Assembly (NCBI GenBank): GCA_034189865.1 | Contig: JAXHTV010000004.1 | Span: 62,001 to 126,000, forward strand | Source of the DNA: Pseudomonadota bacterium | Lineage (GTDB): Bacteria; Pseudomonadota; Gammaproteobacteria; UBA5335 | Direction of reading: 5' to 3' | DNA length: 64,000 nt | Part shown: in pieces, positions 39,244 to 49,382 of the stretch | Layout: each line of letters starts with the position of its first letter | How positions within the stretch are numbered: the first letter of the stretch is position 1 | Program-made: the position numbers and the translations under genes | Notes under the pieces: model-generated | Database searches by the model: none | What the model saw: the letters and a program-made list of their open reading frames with translations, nothing else | What the model was told of the DNA's origin: nothing

Positions 39244-39354
39244 TGTGACAATGGTAATGGGCGAAGTTCGCGCTGCAAAGCACACCAGGGGGCTAAACGC
39301 CCCTTCACCCGGAGCCCAAGTGGAGCAGCACGGTTTTGATCCGCACAAAGGGTA

Positions 39355-39387
39355 AAGGCCGAGGATGCCTTACACACCCTCGGCCTT
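39355..39387 (-). terminator. Probable terminator downstream of fimV
   Basis: On the minus strand a 10-bp stem AAGGCCGAGG/CCTCGGCCTT with a 13-nt loop lies 36 nt after the fimV stop and runs into TTTACCC. The U tract is short, so termination may be partial. Readthrough would extend to truA. Confidence 0.65.
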
Positions 39388-39422
39388 GCTGAGGTCATGA
39401 ACTACAACGTCGATAGCCCGTC

Positions 39423-42215
39423 TTAAGGCAATTCCGCTAACAGCGCTTCGGCCTCTTTACGCTGCTCCGGCGTACCTTCCTCAATCACTTCGGTGATTAA
39501 GGCCCGCGCGCCCTCGGCATCGTCCATATCCAGATACGCACGTGCCAGATCAAGCTTGGTGCCAACGTCGTCTTTGGTTCCGAGATCTTCGTCGTCTTCC
39601 AGGACATCGCCGACCGGCTCATCGACTGCGTCCATGGTCAGCGGCTCGTCAGAAGACGTGTCGTCTGCGTCGGCACCTTCGACGACAGGGATATCCATTT
39701 GGTCCAGGAGCGTTTGCGCTTCTTTCCGCTGACTTTCGTTACCTTCGGTCAGCACTTCGCTCAGAACGCGGCGGGCATCGTCGATCTCGCCCATTCCAAT
39801 ATAGGCTTTTCCGAGATCAAGCTTGGTCTCGACCTCGTCTTCCCCTTCCGCAGCCAAGGGGGCGTCCTCGTCGCTAAACGCTTCTTCATCTTGATCGAGG
39901 TCGAACCCGTAGTCTTCGCCGCTTTCATCGGCCCCGGTGGAACGGCTGAGGATCTCGGTTGCATCCGATTCAGCAACCTCACCAGCAACGGAAGTCTTGG
40001 CCTCGTCACCTTCCGTCCACGAGCTACCCGTTTCGACGTTGAAATCCAAGCCTTCGTCTTCCGATGCGTCTGCCGCACCGGAAAACGCACTGAATGCACC
40101 GCTACCTTTACTCTCGGTCTCGTTTTCATCGCCCAATTCGGATTCGGTACCCAAATCCAAATCGAGGAAATCCGAATCGGCAGCGTCGGACGGCGCACCA
40201 TCTTCCACGAAAAGGGATTCATCCGGGAACATTTGCTGCCCCATAATCGCAGCACGCTCCCAAGCCGAATCAGCCTTGCCCGGCGGCGTCTCTGCCAGCT
40301 CGTTGGCGAACTTCAGGAAATTGTCGCGATCACTGGCCGCAAAATAGATTTCCAATCGTTTAAGTTTGAGATCACGACGGTCCGGGTAACGAACCAACGC
40401 TTTCTCCACCACTTCCAAAGCCTCGTCGTACAAGCCATAGGAGATGTTGAATTCCGCTTCGGCCAAGGGGTCTTCGGCGTCAACGCCCAATGAGGCAGCT
40501 TCGGCGTCGTCTTCGATCACTGCGCCAGGCGCACCCTCCAACGCTTCGGTGGGCTCATCGACGACCGGCGAATCGGCTTCGGATTGATATTCTGAATCAC
40601 CGTAAACCACCGTATCTTCGTCATCGTCGATCAGTGTCTCGTCGGTGGATTGGGGTATCTCCGAGTCCTCAGGTAGTTCCTCCTCTCCACGGCCCCGACG
40701 CCGGAGCAAGAGGTAGAGAACCAACAAAACCAGTAACACTCCACCCAAAACGAATGGCTGTTGGATGAACGAGAGGATCCGATCAACCAAAGGCTGCTGG
40801 GTAGCGGGCGCTGGCTCCCGCACCGGCTTGGTCTCCGGTTGTGCCGCTGGCGCTACCGGCTCGGGTTGAACCGACTCAGGCCCCTCCATCATGGAATCAG
40901 CCGCTTCAGATTCTTTGGATACAGCCTCACCGGTTTCGGACAACCCGGCGTCAGCCGTCTCTTCGGTTTCGACCATCTCCCCAAGTTCGGATTGCATGCC
41001 AGCCAGTTCGCTGTCACCTAGCTTGAGAAGACCCGCTGTTTCTTCGGCGGGTGCGGCGGCACCATCACCGGCGGCAGAGACACCATCGGCCGGTTCGTCT
41101 TCCACCATGGCCAGTTCGGTTGATTCCGCGGCAGACGCCTCTTCCTCTAACCCGACCGGCTCATCCGGGGGTACGAGTTGCAAACGCGGGGTTGTTGGCG
41201 TTGCTTCAGCTTCGGCAATGACTGGCTCGTCACCGGCCGGCTCTTGCTCGGGCTCTTCCCTCACCGGCTCGGTTTCCGAAATCGCTGCGGGAGCCGGCGC
41301 CGGAGGCGTCGGAGCAGATGCGAGGCGGGATTGCTTCCACTCAGCCCACTGCTCATTTTGCCGCTTGGCTTCTTGGAATGCCTCACGCCGACTGATCCGT
41401 CGGATCTCTTCTCGGGATGGAATACGCAACACGGCTCCCGCTTTGAGGCGATTGATATTGCCCTGGAAAGCATCTGGGTTCCGTTCAAAGATCGCGATCA
41501 TCATTTGATTAATGCTGATCGCCTCACCGCCCCGCATATCCTTCGCGATGGTCCACAAATTCTCGCCGCGAACCACGGGGCCGTAATCAGACTCGTCGTC
41601 GAGATCGCCGACCATCCCCTCTTCGATAGGGACCGGTTCGGGAATCGGTGTTTCCGTCGCGACCGATTCAGCTGCCGCGGGCGGTTCGGATACCTCTTGG
41701 ACCGGTTCCGGTACGACTAATTCTGGTGAGGAAACCGGGGTTTGAGGTTCCTGAACTTGCGGCGCTGGGACTGGTGCGACCGTGGGTTGCTGCGGCGTAG
41801 TGGGCGCCCGATCGATAAGCACCGGTGGATCAAGGAGAATTGTGTACTCCCTGACCAAGCGACCTTGCGCCCAATTGACTTCGACCAGAAAGCTGAGGAA
41901 GGGGTCACGAACGACTTGGTTGGAGGTAATCCGGATGTAAGAGGATGCGCCCTGGCGGATGACTTCGAACTCGAGTTCTCGCAAGATCGGAGTCCGTTGC
42001 AACCCAGCGGCTTCGAAGGTATCGGCGGGCGCTAATCCGACATTGATCGTATTAAGCTCCGCGGATGTTACCGACACCAAGGGCACCTTGGCTTCCAAAG
42101 GCTCGTTAAGGTACGAACTCACCTCGATATTGCCCAGTCCCAGTGCGAATACGATACCGGGCGCGAACGAAAGACACAGTGCCAACGCACCGGCCAGAGT
42201 CTTGCGCATCATCAC
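39423..42215 (-). CDS. fimV: FimV-like polar protein with LysM domain and duplicated C-terminal domain
   Basis: The 930-residue protein has a signal peptide (MMMRKTLAGALALCLSFAPGIVFA), the FimV N-terminal region LGLGNIEVSSYLNEPLEAKVPL, a LysM-type domain (VRGENLWTIAKDMRGGEAISINQMMIAIF, about residues 210-265), a Pro/Glu-rich acidic linker, one membrane helix (FVLGGVLLVLLVLYLLLRRRGR, about residue 490), and a very acidic TPR-containing cytoplasmic part. The FimV C-terminal domain occurs twice: residues 795-841 and 884-930. In Pseudomonas, FimV is a polar hub for twitching motility and type IV pilus assembly. It lies between asd and truA, as in Pseudomonas. Confidence 0.93.
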   Translation of the reverse strand: MMMRKTLAGALALCLSFAPGIVFALGLGNIEVSSYLNEPLEAKVPLVSVTSAELNTINVGLAPADTFEAAGLQRTPILRELEFEVIRQGASSYIRITSNQVVRDPFLSFLVEVNWAQGRLVREYTILLDPPVLIDRAPTTPQQPTVAPVPAPQVQEPQTPVSSPELVVPEPVQEVSEPPAAAESVATETPIPEPVPIEEGMVGDLDDESDYGPVVRGENLWTIAKDMRGGEAISINQMMIAIFERNPDAFQGNINRLKAGAVLRIPSREEIRRISRREAFQEAKRQNEQWAEWKQSRLASAPTPPAPAPAAISETEPVREEPEQEPAGDEPVIAEAEATPTTPRLQLVPPDEPVGLEEEASAAESTELAMVEDEPADGVSAAGDGAAAPAEETAGLLKLGDSELAGMQSELGEMVETEETADAGLSETGEAVSKESEAADSMMEGPESVQPEPVAPAAQPETKPVREPAPATQQPLVDRILSFIQQPFVLGGVLLVLLVLYLLLRRRGRGEEELPEDSEIPQSTDETLIDDDEDTVVYGDSEYQSEADSPVVDEPTEALEGAPGAVIEDDAEAASLGVDAEDPLAEAEFNISYGLYDEALEVVEKALVRYPDRRDLKLKRLEIYFAASDRDNFLKFANELAETPPGKADSAWERAAIMGQQMFPDESLFVEDGAPSDAADSDFLDLDLGTESELGDENETESKGSGAFSAFSGAADASEDEGLDFNVETGSSWTEGDEAKTSVAGEVAESDATEILSRSTGADESGEDYGFDLDQDEEAFSDEDAPLAAEGEDEVETKLDLGKAYIGMGEIDDARRVLSEVLTEGNESQRKEAQTLLDQMDIPVVEGADADDTSSDEPLTMDAVDEPVGDVLEDDEDLGTKDDVGTKLDLARAYLDMDDAEGARALITEVIEEGTPEQRKEAEALLAELP

Positions 42216-42547
42216 TCCAAAACACCCCTAGCCATGCCAAACCACATGAAAGACGCGACACTTAAACAGAAAAGATGGAAAATCATCTTTACAAAAAGCT
42301 TTATGAATGGAGCATAACTATAGTCCAGTAGTGATCTTTTACCAAGACTCAATCTCTGGAAACTCCACCCCACGCCATTCTCTCTGGCTCTTATCGGCCG
42401 AGATTCGGAAATTTAAACCGCTTTAGCATTCTAGATCACGAACTAGAACCATTCGGCGACGTCAGAAAGCCCAAAATCGACGGGCCAGACAAAGAGCGAA
42501 ACCGAAGGACCCGTTGGGCCCGAAAACATCGCGCACCGAATGTCGGA
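42216..42547. other. 332-bp intergenic region between asd and fimV
   Basis: It is A+T-richer than its neighbours and contains no reading frame with protein character. It holds a fimV promoter candidate (42317-42345) and, just downstream of asd, an imperfect 6-bp stem GGGCCC-AAC-GGGTCC without a U tract, so I do not call a terminator there. Confidence 0.6.
42317..42345 (-). promoter_or_regulatory. Candidate sigma-70 promoter for fimV
   Basis: On the minus strand TTGGTA, a 17-nt spacer and TATAGT match the -35/-10 consensus at 4/6 and 5/6 positions. The expected start near 42310 gives a leader of about 95 nt before the fimV ATG. It is inferred from sequence only. Confidence 0.5.
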
Positions 42548-43657
42548 TCATCGCTCAAGAATGATGCGGAGCGCCCTGCGCAGTGGTTCAGCGGCCCCCC
42601 AAAGAAGTTGATCGCCCACAGTAAACGCATTGAGGTACTCCGGCCCCATGTTCATTTTCCGCAAACGACCGACGGGCACCGTCAACGAGCCGGTCACGGC
42701 CGCCGGGCTTAACGCTTCCAGGGTCTGGTCACGGTCATTGGGGATCACGCGTACCCAATCGTTGGCTTCACGCAGAATACTTTCGATTTCGTCCAGCGGA
42801 ACGTCGCGGGTGAGCTTGACGGTCAGTCCCTGGCTGTGACAGCGCATGGCACCGACCCGAACGCAGGTGCCGTCGATGGGAATCGGCCGATCGGAACGGC
42901 CCAGAATCTTGTTGGTCTCGGCCTGGGCTTTCCACTCTTCCCGGCTTTGTCCGTTTTCCATGGCGACATCGATCCACGGAATCAGACTACCCGCCAGCGG
43001 TACGCCGAAGTGGTCGACGGGAAAATCCCCGCTGCGCAGCGTGTTCGCGACCTGACGGTCGATTTCCAAAATCGCCGACGCGGGATCGTCCAGTAACTGC
43101 GAAACATTGCCGTGTATCGTGCCCATTTGGCGGATCAACTCGCGCATATTCTGCGCGCCGGCGCCCGATGCCGCCTGGTAAGTCATGGCGCTGACCCATT
43201 CCACCAAACCGGCGTTGAACAAACCGCCCACCGCCATCAACATCAGGCTGACGGTGCAGTTACCGCCGATGAAATTGCGGATACCATCGTTTAGGGCTTG
43301 ATCGATCACCGGCCGGTTGACGGGGTCGAGCATAATCACGGCGTCATCGGCAGTGCGCAGGGCGGAGGCCGCATCGATCCAGTAGCCATTCCAGCCCGAT
43401 TGGCGCAGGCGCGGGAAAATCGCCTTGGTGTAGTCGCCACCTTGACAGGACACCACGGCGTCCAGTTCTTGGAGTGCGGCCACATCGGTCGCATCGGCCA
43501 GGGCCGGCACGTCGCGGCCGATATCCGGTCCCGGCAAGCCGACTTGGGACGTCGAAAAGAAAAACGGCTCAATGCCGGAAAAGTCATTTTCCTCACGCAT
43601 GCGCTGCATGAGGACGGACCCCACCATGCCGCGCCAGCCAACGAAACCTACTCGCAC
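42548..43657 (-). CDS. asd: Aspartate-semialdehyde dehydrogenase
   Basis: The GTG at 43657, preceded by GAGGAGG, gives 369 residues, close to E. coli Asd (367). The N-terminus is [20 protein letters not shown] (the nucleotide site GxxGxVG as GWRGMVGS). The catalytic cysteine lies in [17 protein letters not shown] and the downstream histidine in [12 protein letters not shown]. It reduces aspartyl phosphate for lysine, methionine and threonine synthesis. It is 25 nt downstream of leuB. Confidence 0.95.
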   Translation of the reverse strand: MRVGFVGWRGMVGSVLMQRMREENDFSGIEPFFFSTSQVGLPGPDIGRDVPALADATDVAALQELDAVVSCQGGDYTKAIFPRLRQSGWNGYWIDAASALRTADDAVIMLDPVNRPVIDQALNDGIRNFIGGNCTVSLMLMAVGGLFNAGLVEWVSAMTYQAASGAGAQNMRELIRQMGTIHGNVSQLLDDPASAILEIDRQVANTLRSGDFPVDHFGVPLAGSLIPWIDVAMENGQSREEWKAQAETNKILGRSDRPIPIDGTCVRVGAMRCHSQGLTVKLTRDVPLDEIESILREANDWVRVIPNDRDQTLEALSPAAVTGSLTVPVGRLRKMNMGPEYLNAFTVGDQLLWGAAEPLRRALRIILER

Positions 43658-43682
43658 AATACCTCCTCGAACCGCAATCTGA

Positions 43683-44759
43683 TCAGAGCGCCGCAACCAC
43701 TGCTTCGCCCATCGCCTGGGTCCCGATCACGGTGTCGTCCCCTTGAGCGATATCGGCGGTACGCAAACCCTTCGCCAACACGTCGCGGACAGCTGTCTCG
43801 ACCCGGTCGGCCATGGCGGGCTCGTTCAGCGAATAGCGTAACATCATCGCCAACGACAAGATCGTTGCCAAAGGATTCGCCTTGTCCTGACCGGCAATAT
43901 CCGGCGCGGACCCGTGCACGGGCTCGTACAACCCCTGGCTGGATTCATTCAGCGACGCCGATGGCAACATGCCGATGGAACCGGTGAGCATGGCGGCGAT
44001 ATCGGAAAGCACATCACCAAACAAATTGCTGGTGACCATGACGTCGAATTGCTTGGGCGCACGGACCAATTGCATCGCCGCATTGTCGACGTACATGTGT
44101 GACAACTCGACCTCCGGGTATTCGGTCTGTATCACTTCCGTGGCGACATCCCGCCACAATCCGGACACATCCAGCACGTTGGCCTTGTCCACTGAACACA
44201 GCCGCTTGCCCCGGCGCATGGCGATTTCTGCCGCCGAGCGGACGATACGGGCGATTTCCGACTCGGAATACCGCATCGTATTGAAGCCCTCCCGCTGGCC
44301 ATCCTCTCGCGTTCGGATGCCGCGCGGCTGGCCGAAATAGACCCCGCCGGTGAGCTCTCGGACGATGAGAATATCCAGGTCCGAGACGACATCGGCCCGC
44401 AAGGTCGAGGCCTGGGCCAACTCCGGGTACAGGATAGCCGGACGCAGGTTGGAGAAAAGCCCCAACTCGGCACGTATCCGCAAAAGACCGGTCTCGGGCC
44501 GGCTGTCACGCGGCAAGGTATCCCATTTCTCCCCGCCGACGGCCCCCAACAGCACCGCATCGGCAGACCGGGCCAGTTCCAAGGTGCGTTCCGGTAACGG
44601 CGAACCGAGCTCATCGTAGGCGATGCCGCCGATCAAGCCGTGTTCCAAATCCACATCCAGGGCATATTTTTCGGCCAGAGCCTCAAGCACTTTGACCGCC
44701 TGACCGACGATTTCGGGCCCGATGCCATCTCCGGGCAGAACGAGAATTCTTTTTGTCAT
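43683..44759 (-). CDS. leuB: 3-isopropylmalate dehydrogenase
   Basis: The ATG at 44759 gives 358 residues beginning [21 protein letters not shown]. The substrate-binding arginines are in [22 protein letters not shown], the metal site is in [20 protein letters not shown], and the NAD region in [19 protein letters not shown]. It oxidises 3-isopropylmalate in leucine synthesis. A further in-frame ATG at 44777 lacks a ribosome site, while AAGGA precedes the chosen ATG. Confidence 0.96.
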   Translation of the reverse strand: MTKRILVLPGDGIGPEIVGQAVKVLEALAEKYALDVDLEHGLIGGIAYDELGSPLPERTLELARSADAVLLGAVGGEKWDTLPRDSRPETGLLRIRAELGLFSNLRPAILYPELAQASTLRADVVSDLDILIVRELTGGVYFGQPRGIRTREDGQREGFNTMRYSESEIARIVRSAAEIAMRRGKRLCSVDKANVLDVSGLWRDVATEVIQTEYPEVELSHMYVDNAAMQLVRAPKQFDVMVTSNLFGDVLSDIAAMLTGSIGMLPSASLNESSQGLYEPVHGSAPDIAGQDKANPLATILSLAMMLRYSLNEPAMADRVETAVRDVLAKGLRTADIAQGDDTVIGTQAMGEAVVAAL

Positions 44760-44857
44760 TTCAGTTTTGTCCTTCATTCAAGGGTTTCCGGCCGGCAGGA
44801 TTAAACTGCGTTTCCCGGACCCGTGATAAACCGCTGTGCGCCAAAGTCGCGGCATAT

Positions 44858-45496
44858 CTACGAAAACAACCAGGGTGCCTCGGCTTTGCGTCGTTCCTCG
44901 TAGGCCCGAATCGTGTCTGCCTGCTGCAGGGTCAACCCGATATCATCCAGCCCGTTCAGCAGGCAATGCTTACGGAACGAGTCCACCTCGAAGGTAAACT
45001 GTTCACCGTCCGGCGTGGTGATGATTTGGGCCGCCAGATCGATGGTCAGCTGATACCCGGGGTTCGCCTCGACCGCCTCGAACAGGCGATCCAGCGTCTC
45101 GGCGCTTTGAACGATGGGCAACAAGCCGTTCTTGAAACAATTATTGAAAAAGATATCCGCGAAGCTGGGCGCGATCACGACCTTGAACCCATAATCGGCC
45201 AAAGCCCAGACGGCATGCTCGCGGGACGAACCACAACCGAAGTTTTCCCGCGCCAGGAGCACTTGCGCGCCCTGGTATCGCGGCTGATTGAGAACGAAAT
45301 CGGGGTTGATCTCGCGCTTGCTGTTGTCCACATCCAGGCCGCCGGTATCCCGGTACCGCCAATCGTCAAACAAGTTGGGCCCAAAGCCGGTCCGCTTGAT
45401 GGACTTGAGAAACTGCTTGGGGATGATGGCATCGGTATCCACATTGGCCCGATCGAGAGGCACCACCAAGCCGGTCAAAGTTTTAAACGCTTCCAT
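44858..45496 (-). CDS. leuD: 3-isopropylmalate dehydratase small subunit
   Basis: The ATG at 45496, preceded by GAGGAGGT at good spacing, gives 212 residues: [30 protein letters not shown], then [20 protein letters not shown] (the YxRGSSREH-type small-subunit motif) and [17 protein letters not shown]. It pairs with LeuC to isomerise isopropylmalate. The frame is open to 45616 but the extra part overlaps leuC and has no homology. Located 13 nt after leuC. Confidence 0.96.
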   Translation of the reverse strand: MEAFKTLTGLVVPLDRANVDTDAIIPKQFLKSIKRTGFGPNLFDDWRYRDTGGLDVDNSKREINPDFVLNQPRYQGAQVLLARENFGCGSSREHAVWALADYGFKVVIAPSFADIFFNNCFKNGLLPIVQSAETLDRLFEAVEANPGYQLTIDLAAQIITTPDGEQFTFEVDSFRKHCLLNGLDDIGLTLQQADTIRAYEERRKAEAPWLFS

Positions 45497-45509
45497 GGTA
45501 TCTACCTCC

Positions 45510-46916
45510 TCAGTCGAACTTACGGATATCGACAAAGTGTCCGGCGATCGCCGCGGCGGCGGCCATCGCCGGGCTGACCAAGTGAGTACGCCCCCCCTGG
45601 CCCTGTCGCCCTTCAAAGTTGCGATTCGAAGTGGACGCGCAACGTTCGCCGGGCTCCAGGCGATCAGCGTTCATGGCCAGACACATGGAACAACCCGGCT
45701 CACGCCACTCAAAGCCTGCCTGAGTGAATATCTTGTCCAGCCCTTCCGCTTCGGCCTGCTCTTTAATAAGGCCCGAGCCCGGCACCACCATGGCCAATTT
45801 CACCGACGGCGCCACTTTTTTGCCTTCTGCGACCGCCGCTGCAGCGCGCAGGTCTTCAATGCGAGAGTTGGTACAGGAGCCGATAAATACTTTGTCGATA
45901 GCAATGTCTTCGATGGAGGTATTGGCCTCCAAGCCCATATAGCCGAGCGCCCGGCGCATCCCCTCGGCCTTGACAGGGCTGGACTCAGCGGCCGGATCGG
46001 GCACGGACGCGCTCACCGGCACCACCATTTCGGGCGAAGTGCCCCACGTCACCTGCGGCTCAATAGCCGCCGCATCGATACGTACGACCTGGTCGAACTG
46101 CGCATCCGGATCGGAATGAAGGTCCGCCCAGGCCGCCACCGCCTGCTCCCATAACGCACCCTGAGGTGCCATAGGCCGACCCTTGACGTAATCCATGGTT
46201 TTCTGGTCCGCTGCGATGAGCCCCGCCCGGGCACCCGCTTCGATGGCCATATTGCATACAGTCATGCGGCCTTCCATGGACAGCGCCCGAATCGCATCAC
46301 CGGCGAATTCGATGGTGTAGCCCGTGCCACCGGCAGTCCCAATCCGACCAATGATGGCCAGTACGATGTCTTTGGCCGTGATGCCTGGCGCCGCTTGCCC
46401 ATCGACCGAAATTAACAGCGTCTTGGACTTGTTTTGCATGAGGGTTTGCGTCGCCAGCACGTGCTCGACTTCCGAGGTTCCCACGCCGAAGGCCAAGGCG
46501 CCGAAAGCGCCATGGGTTGCGGTGTGGGAGTCCCCGCAGACGATGGTCATACCCGGCAAGGTAAAGCCCTGTTCGGGTCCGACGACGTGCACAATGCCCT
46601 GACGCTTGTCGGTCATGGTCAGTTCGGTAATCCCGAACTCCTGGCAGTTTCGATCCAGCGCGTCCACTTGCGCACGGGAAATCGGATCCGCGATACCTTG
46701 GGCACGCCCCAGCGTCGGGACATTGTGATCCGGCACAGCCAGATTGGCATTCACGCGCCACGGCTGACGGCCTGCCAGACGCAAGCCGTCGAATGCCTGG
46801 GGCGAAGTGACTTCGTGGACCAACTGGCGATCGATGTACAGCAACGTCGTGCCGTTCTCCTCGACTTTCACCACGTGGGCATCCCAAATCTTGTCGTAAA
46901 GTGTCTTACCGCTCAT
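45510..46916 (-). CDS. leuC: 3-isopropylmalate dehydratase large subunit
   Basis: The ATG at 46916 ([16 protein letters not shown]) gives 468 residues. The aconitase-family [4Fe-4S] cysteines are visible in [14 protein letters not shown] and [16 protein letters not shown], and substrate motifs in [33 protein letters not shown]. It is the first gene of leuC-leuD-leuB-asd. A purine-rich GAGAGGGCGCAT precedes the ATG. Divergent from the LysR gene at 47024, the likely regulator. Confidence 0.97.
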   Translation of the reverse strand: MSGKTLYDKIWDAHVVKVEENGTTLLYIDRQLVHEVTSPQAFDGLRLAGRQPWRVNANLAVPDHNVPTLGRAQGIADPISRAQVDALDRNCQEFGITELTMTDKRQGIVHVVGPEQGFTLPGMTIVCGDSHTATHGAFGALAFGVGTSEVEHVLATQTLMQNKSKTLLISVDGQAAPGITAKDIVLAIIGRIGTAGGTGYTIEFAGDAIRALSMEGRMTVCNMAIEAGARAGLIAADQKTMDYVKGRPMAPQGALWEQAVAAWADLHSDPDAQFDQVVRIDAAAIEPQVTWGTSPEMVVPVSASVPDPAAESSPVKAEGMRRALGYMGLEANTSIEDIAIDKVFIGSCTNSRIEDLRAAAAVAEGKKVAPSVKLAMVVPGSGLIKEQAEAEGLDKIFTQAGFEWREPGCSMCLAMNADRLEPGERCASTSNRNFEGRQGQGGRTHLVSPAMAAAAAIAGHFVDIRKFD

Positions 46917-47023
46917 GTATGCGCCCTCTCTTTTACGAATGGTGGTCATTCTAGTGAGGACAAACTATAATTACAATTCATGTTTTTTATGATTTCGATT
47001 CCTAATGGTTATGTTTTAGCGCA
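46917..47023. promoter_or_regulatory. Divergent leuC / lysR promoter region
   Basis: This 107-bp gap is strongly A+T-rich in a G+C-rich surrounding (46960-47015), as expected for overlapping divergent promoters. A TATAGT hexamer faces leuC on the minus strand near 46965-46970. T-N11-A pairs, the minimal LysR-regulator motif, occur, but none has a clearly better dyad, so I do not single one out. Confidence 0.55.
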
Positions 47024-47899
47024 ATGGACTTGAATGCACTTCGCGCCTTTCTGGAAGTGGCCGAACAGGCTTCGTTTTCGCGTGCCGCCGAGCAGCTACA
47101 CCTCACCCAACCCGCGGTCAGCAAACGAATTGCCGCCCTGGAGGAGGCGCTCGGCACGCCGCTGTTCGACCGGATCGCCCGCCATATCGTGCCGACCCAG
47201 GCAGGTCGCGCCCTGATGCCCCGCGCCCGGGAGATTCTCCGCCAAGTGGACGACTGCCGACGGGCCGTAGCCGACTTGTCCGGCGAGGTCGCCGGGCCAC
47301 TGGTGGTGGGAACCAGTCACCACATCGGCCTGCGTCGGCTGCCGCCGGTACTCAAAGCATTCACCCAGCGCTACCCCAAAGCCGATCTGGACATCCGGTT
47401 TATGGCCTCGGAGAGCATTTGCGAAGCGGTGGAGGAAGGCCGGCTGGAAGTAGGGATCGTCACACTACCGCTGGAGCCGCCGGCTACGCTGACCGTCACG
47501 CCGCTATGGGACGACCCGTTATATCTCGTGTTTGCCCCCGATCATCCCCTGGCCCGAAAGGACGCACTGACGCCCGCCACCATCGCCCGCTATCCGGCGA
47601 TTTTGCCCGACCCGGGAACCTTCACCCGGCAGCTGATCGATCAGGCCTTTGAGCGGCACGGTCAAAAACTCATCGCCAAAGTGGAGACTAATTACATGGA
47701 AACGATCCGCATGATGGTCTCCATCGGCTTGGGATGGAGCCTGCTTCCGGCCACACTACAAGGTGAGGATTTGATCACACACGACCTCGCCAGTATCCAG
47801 ACTCGGCGTACGCTGGGCTTGGTCACCCACCGCAACCGCACACTCTCGAACGTTGCCAAGCGGTTGAGCGAACTGCTGTACGATCACAGCGCGCTCTGA
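47024..47899 (+). CDS. LysR-family transcriptional regulator (candidate regulator of leuCDB)
   Basis: A 291-residue LTTR: an N-terminal winged HTH (MDLNALRAFLEVAEQASFSRAAEQLHLTQPAVSKRIAALE), then the effector-binding domain with GTSHHIGLRRLPPVLKAFTQRYP. It is divergent from leuC over 107 bp, the classical arrangement in which an LTTR controls its neighbour and itself. Its effector could be a leucine-pathway intermediate, which is inference from position. No gene name is safe. Confidence 0.9.
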   Translation: MDLNALRAFLEVAEQASFSRAAEQLHLTQPAVSKRIAALEEALGTPLFDRIARHIVPTQAGRALMPRAREILRQVDDCRRAVADLSGEVAGPLVVGTSHHIGLRRLPPVLKAFTQRYPKADLDIRFMASESICEAVEEGRLEVGIVTLPLEPPATLTVTPLWDDPLYLVFAPDHPLARKDALTPATIARYPAILPDPGTFTRQLIDQAFERHGQKLIAKVETNYMETIRMMVSIGLGWSLLPATLQGEDLITHDLASIQTRRTLGLVTHRNRTLSNVAKRLSELLYDHSAL

Positions 47900-47946
47900 A
47901 AAAAACCGGAACCACACGACCACGGAAGTCGGACGGAAATTCGAAT

Positions 47947-48324
47947 ATGCAACCGATCATCAAGCGATTCGATCCCGGCGCCGAGTTCTACACGGACGAG
48001 GCGTGTTACATCAACGAGCTGTCCAACTCGGCGGGTGATCCCGAGATCTCCATCGCCCGGGCTCGGGTCGAGCCGGGGGTCACCACGCGTTGGCACCGGC
48101 TGCGAGGGACCACCGAACGGTATTGCATTCTGAGCGGCGTCGGGGTGGTGGAGGTGGGGGATCTGCCGCCACAAACGGTGAGTCCCGGCGATGTCGTGGT
48201 CATACCGCCCCTGTGTCGACAGCGGATCACCAACAGCGGGACCGAAGATCTGATCTTTCTGGCGATCTGCAATCCGCGTTTCACGCCGGAGCTTTACGAG
48301 GAAATCAGCGAAAAATCGGCGTGA
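47947..48324 (+). CDS. Small cupin-domain protein
   Basis: The 125-residue protein has one cupin-2 barrel: motif 1 region RVEPGVTTRWHRLRGTTERYCILSGVGVVEVGD and motif 2 region VSPGDVVVIPPLCRQRITNSGTEDLIFLAI. One histidine and one glutamate of the usual metal ligands are present, and others are replaced, so metal binding is doubtful. It follows the LysR gene after 47 nt and may share its transcript. The function is unknown. Confidence 0.85.
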   Translation: MQPIIKRFDPGAEFYTDEACYINELSNSAGDPEISIARARVEPGVTTRWHRLRGTTERYCILSGVGVVEVGDLPPQTVSPGDVVVIPPLCRQRITNSGTEDLIFLAICNPRFTPELYEEISEKSA

Positions 48325-48354
48325 TGTGCGCCGGTCGCCATCTCCATCGGCCTG

Positions 48355-49266
48355 TCAGGCGCCCAGGTGGTCAACCAGATAACGAATGAACGTTTTGACC
48401 CGGAGCGGGATGTGGGTCTTGTGAGGATACAAAACGGAGAACGGCCGGGAACAGCCACCGTAGGGCTCCAAGACAGTCTCCAACTGACCGGCTTCCAATG
48501 CGTTCTCCACAATGAAGTGGTAGGTCTGATATAAGCCCCCACCGGCTTTCGCCAGCGCGACGCCGCCCATGAGCTCTTCCGCGCAAGTCCAAGTGCCCCG
48601 CGTGGGCAACTCGAACTCCACGCCGTCGACCCGGAACAACCACGGAACCGCGCGTCCGCTACTGGGCAACTTGAACTGGATACAGTCGTGAGCGACCAGA
48701 TCCTCCGGATGCTGCGGAACACCGCTGCGCCGGAGATAATCGGGCGCAGCGACCACCACCAACCGGGCGTCTTCCAGTTTGCGGGCGATCAGTCCCGAGT
48801 CCTCGCGCTTTCTGGCCCGGATGGCCAAGTCGTAGCCGTCTGCCACGAAATCGATGTTGCGATTGCTCAAGTGCACGTCGAACTCGACGCGTGGATATTG
48901 CATCCGAAAGCCCGGCAACAGCGGCAGAACCCGCAATGTCCCGTACGGCGTCGGCAAACTCATACGAATCAAGCCGGCGGGCACGGTTTGTTTTCCGAGC
49001 ACCGCCCGCTCCGCGTCGATGAGTTGACTCAAGGCTTGATGGCATTGGGCGTAGTAGTCCTGACCCACCTCTGTCAGACGAATCTTCCGGGTGGTGCGAA
49101 CAAACAGCCGAACACCCAGTCGCGCCTCCAATCGCGAGATCGCCCGGCTGACGGCTGCCGGCGTCAGTCCGGCTTCGTGCGCCGCCGCCGTGAAACTGCC
49201 CCGCTCCACGGCCAAACAAAACAGCTCCACGCTGCCCAACTGAATGTCATCGAAATGGCGCGCCAT
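48355..49266 (-). CDS. LysR-family transcriptional regulator, divergent from the GST gene
   Basis: The 303-residue LTTR has the N-terminal HTH (VELFCLAVERGSFTAAAHEAGLTPAAVSRAISRLEARLG) and an effector domain of the CrgA/AphB-like subgroup (GLIRMSLPTPYGTLRVLPLLPGF, VDVHLSNRN-type region, AIRARKREDSGLIARKL). It is divergent from the GST/nitronate monooxygenase pair over about 116 bp and probably controls that pair. The effector is unknown. Confidence 0.9.
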   Translation of the reverse strand: MARHFDDIQLGSVELFCLAVERGSFTAAAHEAGLTPAAVSRAISRLEARLGVRLFVRTTRKIRLTEVGQDYYAQCHQALSQLIDAERAVLGKQTVPAGLIRMSLPTPYGTLRVLPLLPGFRMQYPRVEFDVHLSNRNIDFVADGYDLAIRARKREDSGLIARKLEDARLVVVAAPDYLRRSGVPQHPEDLVAHDCIQFKLPSSGRAVPWLFRVDGVEFELPTRGTWTCAEELMGGVALAKAGGGLYQTYHFIVENALEAGQLETVLEPYGGCSRPFSVLYPHKTHIPLRVKTFIRYLVDHLGA

Positions 49267-49382
49267 CTTTTTATTACATCATGTATTAAATAATTTTCGT
49301 CGGATCGCATTTTTTAACACAAAGCGACGCAATAAGCTGACTCCCGGTTGAACACCAACCTCAACTGATTGGAGATCGCACA

